Below, one piece after another: positions 5,596 through 7,169 of a DNA stretch of 7,169 nt (its first letter is position 1; every line of letters starts with the position of its first letter). Made by a program: the position numbers and the translations under genes. Source of the stretch: Ruminococcus sp. UBA3800 (GTDB lineage Bacteria; Bacillota; Clostridia; Oscillospirales; Ruminococcaceae). The stretch lies in assembly GCA_002368715.1 (NCBI GenBank), contig DFEO01000001.1:1-7169 (forward strand), written 5' to 3'. The notes beneath the pieces were generated by a model. The model was not told where the DNA came from. It saw nothing but the letters and a program-made list of their open reading frames with translations, and made no database searches.

Positions 5596-6546
5596 GTGCG
5601 TAAACGGATCTTTCAGATCATGCAGATAAACAACAAGGACGATTTGCCGAGCATGATCTTTGATGTTGTGCTGGCAGCTACTATCATTCTCAATATCATC
5701 GCAATGTTTCTGGAGACCTTCTCCTCTCTGAGCGACTTCAGGTCGCTGTTCACCATAGTGGAGAACGTGACGGTCATCGTCTTTATTATCGAATATGTTC
5801 TGAGGATAGCTACGGCTGATCTGCTTTATCCCGAAACGGGCAAAGCAAAGGCGGTGCTAAGGTTCCTTGTTTCGTTCGACGGAGTAGTTGAGCTGCTGAC
5901 GATACTTCCGTTTTTCTTTCTTTCGGGGTTCATCGTTTTCAGGATGCTGAGAGTTGTCAGGATATTCCACCTGTTCCGCATCAACACGCAGAGCGACTCG
6001 TTCAATGTTATCAAGAGCGTGCTTATGGAGAAATACAAGGCTATCGTTTCTTCGGTGTTCATTATCGCTATACTTATGCTGGCATCATCGCTGGGCATTT
6101 ACAGCGCTGAGCACGCTGCCCAGCCCGAGGCTTTTAAAAACGCTTTTTCGGGCATATGGTGGAGCGTTTCAGCTATGCTCACGGTTGGCTACGGCGACAT
6201 CTATCCCATAACTGTCGCAGGGCGGATAATGGCGATCATCATTGCATTTCTCGGAGTCGGAGCGGTGGCTATTCCCACGGGCATCATCAGCGCCGGGTTT
6301 GTGGAATACTATTCAAAAGAGCAGAATTCCGACAAGAAGCACCACGATATCAAAAGTGTCGGGGAGATAGTTGTTACTGCTGAGAGCGGCCTTTCGGGGC
6401 TGACGGTGAGCGAGATAAGAAAGGAGCACGATGCTTCGATATATCTTATCCTGCGCAACGAGCTGACGCTTGTGGCCACCGACACCACCCTGATCGCCGA
6501 GGGCGATATACTTATACTTGACTCAAAGAAGATGGTAAAAGAATAG
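5596..6546 (+). CDS. Voltage-gated-type potassium channel with C-terminal RCK_C domain
   Basis: This 316-residue, six-helix membrane protein should conduct potassium across the cytoplasmic membrane. S1 is about 21-41, S2 about 50-72 (with EYVLR), S3 about 88-108 (FDGVVELLTILPFF) and S4 about 113-129 with arginines at 116, 119, 122 and 128 in the every-third pattern of a voltage sensor. S5 is about 149-170, followed by the pore helix and the selectivity filter TVGYGD at 196-201; S6 is about 207-237. Residues about 252-312 resemble the RCK_C/TrkA_C ligand domain (VVTAESGLSGLTVSEIR, then AEGDILIL), without the Rossmann-type RCK_N domain normally before it. GTG at 5596 is preferred because AGGCGGTGA (5583-5591) precedes it. 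An in-frame TTG at 5569 lies in the hairpin stem and lacks such a site. The gene probably depends on the promoter at 5236-5264 and ends 19 nt before a strong terminator. Confidence 0.92.
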   Translation: MRKRIFQIMQINNKDDLPSMIFDVVLAATIILNIIAMFLETFSSLSDFRSLFTIVENVTVIVFIIEYVLRIATADLLYPETGKAKAVLRFLVSFDGVVELLTILPFFFLSGFIVFRMLRVVRIFHLFRINTQSDSFNVIKSVLMEKYKAIVSSVFIIAILMLASSLGIYSAEHAAQPEAFKNAFSGIWWSVSAMLTVGYGDIYPITVAGRIMAIIIAFLGVGAVAIPTGIISAGFVEYYSKEQNSDKKHHDIKSVGEIVVTAESGLSGLTVSEIRKEHDASIYLILRNELTLVATDTTLIAEGDILILDSKKMVKE

Positions 6547-6565
6547 CCAGTGAAATAAACATAAA

Positions 6566-6594
6566 AAAGCCCCCGACAAAGCGTCGGGGGCTTT
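6566..6594. terminator. Bidirectional intrinsic terminator at convergent gene ends
   Basis: AAAGCCCCCGAC (6566-6577) and GTCGGGGGCTTT (6583-6594) form a perfect 12-bp stem with a 5-nt loop. On the minus strand the stem runs into six T (complement of 6563-6568), a strong terminator for rplQ and the ribosomal operon. On the plus strand CTTTATTA follows, ending the channel transcript. Confidence 0.95.
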
Positions 6595-6606
6595 ATTAGT
6601 CAGATA

Positions 6607-6948
6607 TTATACCAACTGGATGATAGCCATCTCAGCAGCGTCTCCCCTTCTGGGTCCGATCCTTACGATCTTGGTGTAGCCGCCGTTTCTGCCCTCATAA
6701 GAGGGTGCTATATCGTCGAAGAGCTTCTTTGCAACAGATTCCTTAGTTACATAAGCGAATACCTGTCTCTTGGAATGAAGGTCGCCTGCCTTGCCGAGTG
6801 TGATCATTTTCTCGGTCATAGCTGCAACTTCCTTTGCTCTTGTTACAGTTGTTTCAATCTTACCGTTTTCGAGAAGATAGGTGACCATTGCTCTGAGCAT
6901 TGCCTTTCTCTGGTCACTGGTCCTTCCCAGCTTTCTTGTGCCTGGCAT
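6607..6948 (-). CDS. rplQ: 50S ribosomal protein L17
   Basis: The 113-residue protein matches bacterial L17 from end to end. It opens with [18 protein letters not shown], continues with [17 protein letters not shown] and [18 protein letters not shown], and closes with [11 protein letters not shown] and [17 protein letters not shown]17 binds 23S rRNA in the large subunit near the polypeptide exit. The length is typical of the shorter bacterial form, without a C-terminal extension. The start ATG (complement of 6946-6948) follows AAGGAGTG (complement of 6956-6963) at 7 nt. It lies 47 nt downstream of rpoA, the usual order at the end of the ribosomal protein/alpha operon, and is followed by a strong terminator. 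No promoter is seen in the short gap, so it is transcribed with rpoA. Confidence 0.98.
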   Translation of the reverse strand: MPGTRKLGRTSDQRKAMLRAMVTYLLENGKIETTVTRAKEVAAMTEKMITLGKAGDLHSKRQVFAYVTKESVAKKLFDDIAPSYEGRNGGYTKIVRIGPRRGDAAEMAIIQLV

Positions 6949-6995
6949 AGATTTTCACTCCTTATTACTAAATTCAGACTGGTGATAAACTTTCT

Positions 6996-7169
6996 TTAGT
7001 TGTCCTCTTCGGAATTGAGCTCGTAGCCCAGAGAATGAAGCTTCTCCTTGACCTCGTCAAACGACTTCTTGCCAAGGTTTCTTACCTTCATCATCTCTTC
7101 CGCAGACTTCTCGATAAGATCGTTTACCGTGTTTATTCCTGCACGCTTCAGGCAGTTGAACGAACGCAC
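6996..7169 (-). CDS. rpoA: DNA-directed RNA polymerase alpha subunit, C-terminal domain only (truncated by window edge)
   Basis: Only the last 57 residues and TAA (complement of 6996-6998) are in the window. They form most of the alpha C-terminal domain, starting [18 protein letters not shown] and including [16 protein letters not shown]. By comparison with E. coli alpha, the Arg at the second visible residue corresponds to R265, and the NLGKKS motif to residues 294-299; both contact UP-element DNA or activators. The protein ends in a short acidic tail (NSEEDN). The subunit assembles polymerase and reads promoter upstream elements such as the A-tract block by the tRNA-Leu promoter. The gene continues beyond the right edge. 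Gene order rpoA-rplQ is conserved across bacteria. Confidence 0.96.
   Translation of the reverse strand: MRSFNCLKRAGINTVNDLIEKSAEEMMKVRNLGKKSFDEVKEKLHSLGYELNSEEDN

Noticed and set aside
1..7169. CRISPR array, toxin-antitoxin pair, prophage or defence island
   Set aside because: No regularly spaced repeats, no recognisable toxin, nuclease or phage protein was found on either strand; the only mobile element is the IS3-family copy.

Overview
The window looks like chromosomal DNA of a low-to-mid GC Gram-positive bacterium. A plant-fibre-degrading Clostridia member close to Ruminococcus is my best guess. The evidence is GGAGG-type ribosome binding sites, textbook TTGACA-17-TATAAT promoters, a Firmicutes-like L17 and alpha C-terminal domain, a lipobox-anchored CBM35-GH26 enzyme and a cytoplasmic GH95 enzyme. 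The placement is inferred from style and was not searched.

Layout, left to right. Positions 1-595 are the right part of an AT-rich IS3-family insertion sequence: a 5'-truncated DDE transposase with its terminal repeat just after the stop. An AT-rich spacer (596-718) leads to a minus-strand tRNA-Leu(GAG) gene (763-846). It is complete with an encoded CCA, its own intrinsic terminator (719-748) and a perfect-consensus promoter (879-907) preceded by A-tracts. Positions 1088-5220 hold a two-gene carbohydrate operon on the plus strand: promoter, a structured leader of about 140 nt, a cytoplasmic GH95 alpha-L-fucosidase/galactosidase, then a GH26 lipoprotein with an N-terminal CBM35-like domain. 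A second perfect-consensus promoter (5236-5264), with palindromes in and beside it, drives a 78-residue acidic protein of unknown function. A hairpin separates this gene from a voltage-gated-type potassium channel whose C-terminus carries a lone RCK_C (TrkA_C-like) domain. A strong bidirectional terminator (6566-6594) closes the convergent junction. Beyond it, on the minus strand, are rplQ (L17) and the 3' end of rpoA, which form the tail of the conserved ribosomal protein/RNA polymerase alpha operon.

How the parts work together. The GH26 enzyme should cut mannan-type (or related) polysaccharide at the cell surface, and the GH95 enzyme should trim terminal fucose or L-galactose from imported oligosaccharides. 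The channel and the acidic protein may share one transcript through a partial terminator. The rplQ-rpoA part is housekeeping.

I do not see a clear undescribed system. The points most worth a second look are the structured leader of the glycosidase operon, a 16-nt near-repeat linking the IS end to the tRNA terminator, a possible pair of compensating frameshifts inside the GH26 gene, and the uncharacterised acidic protein next to the channel.
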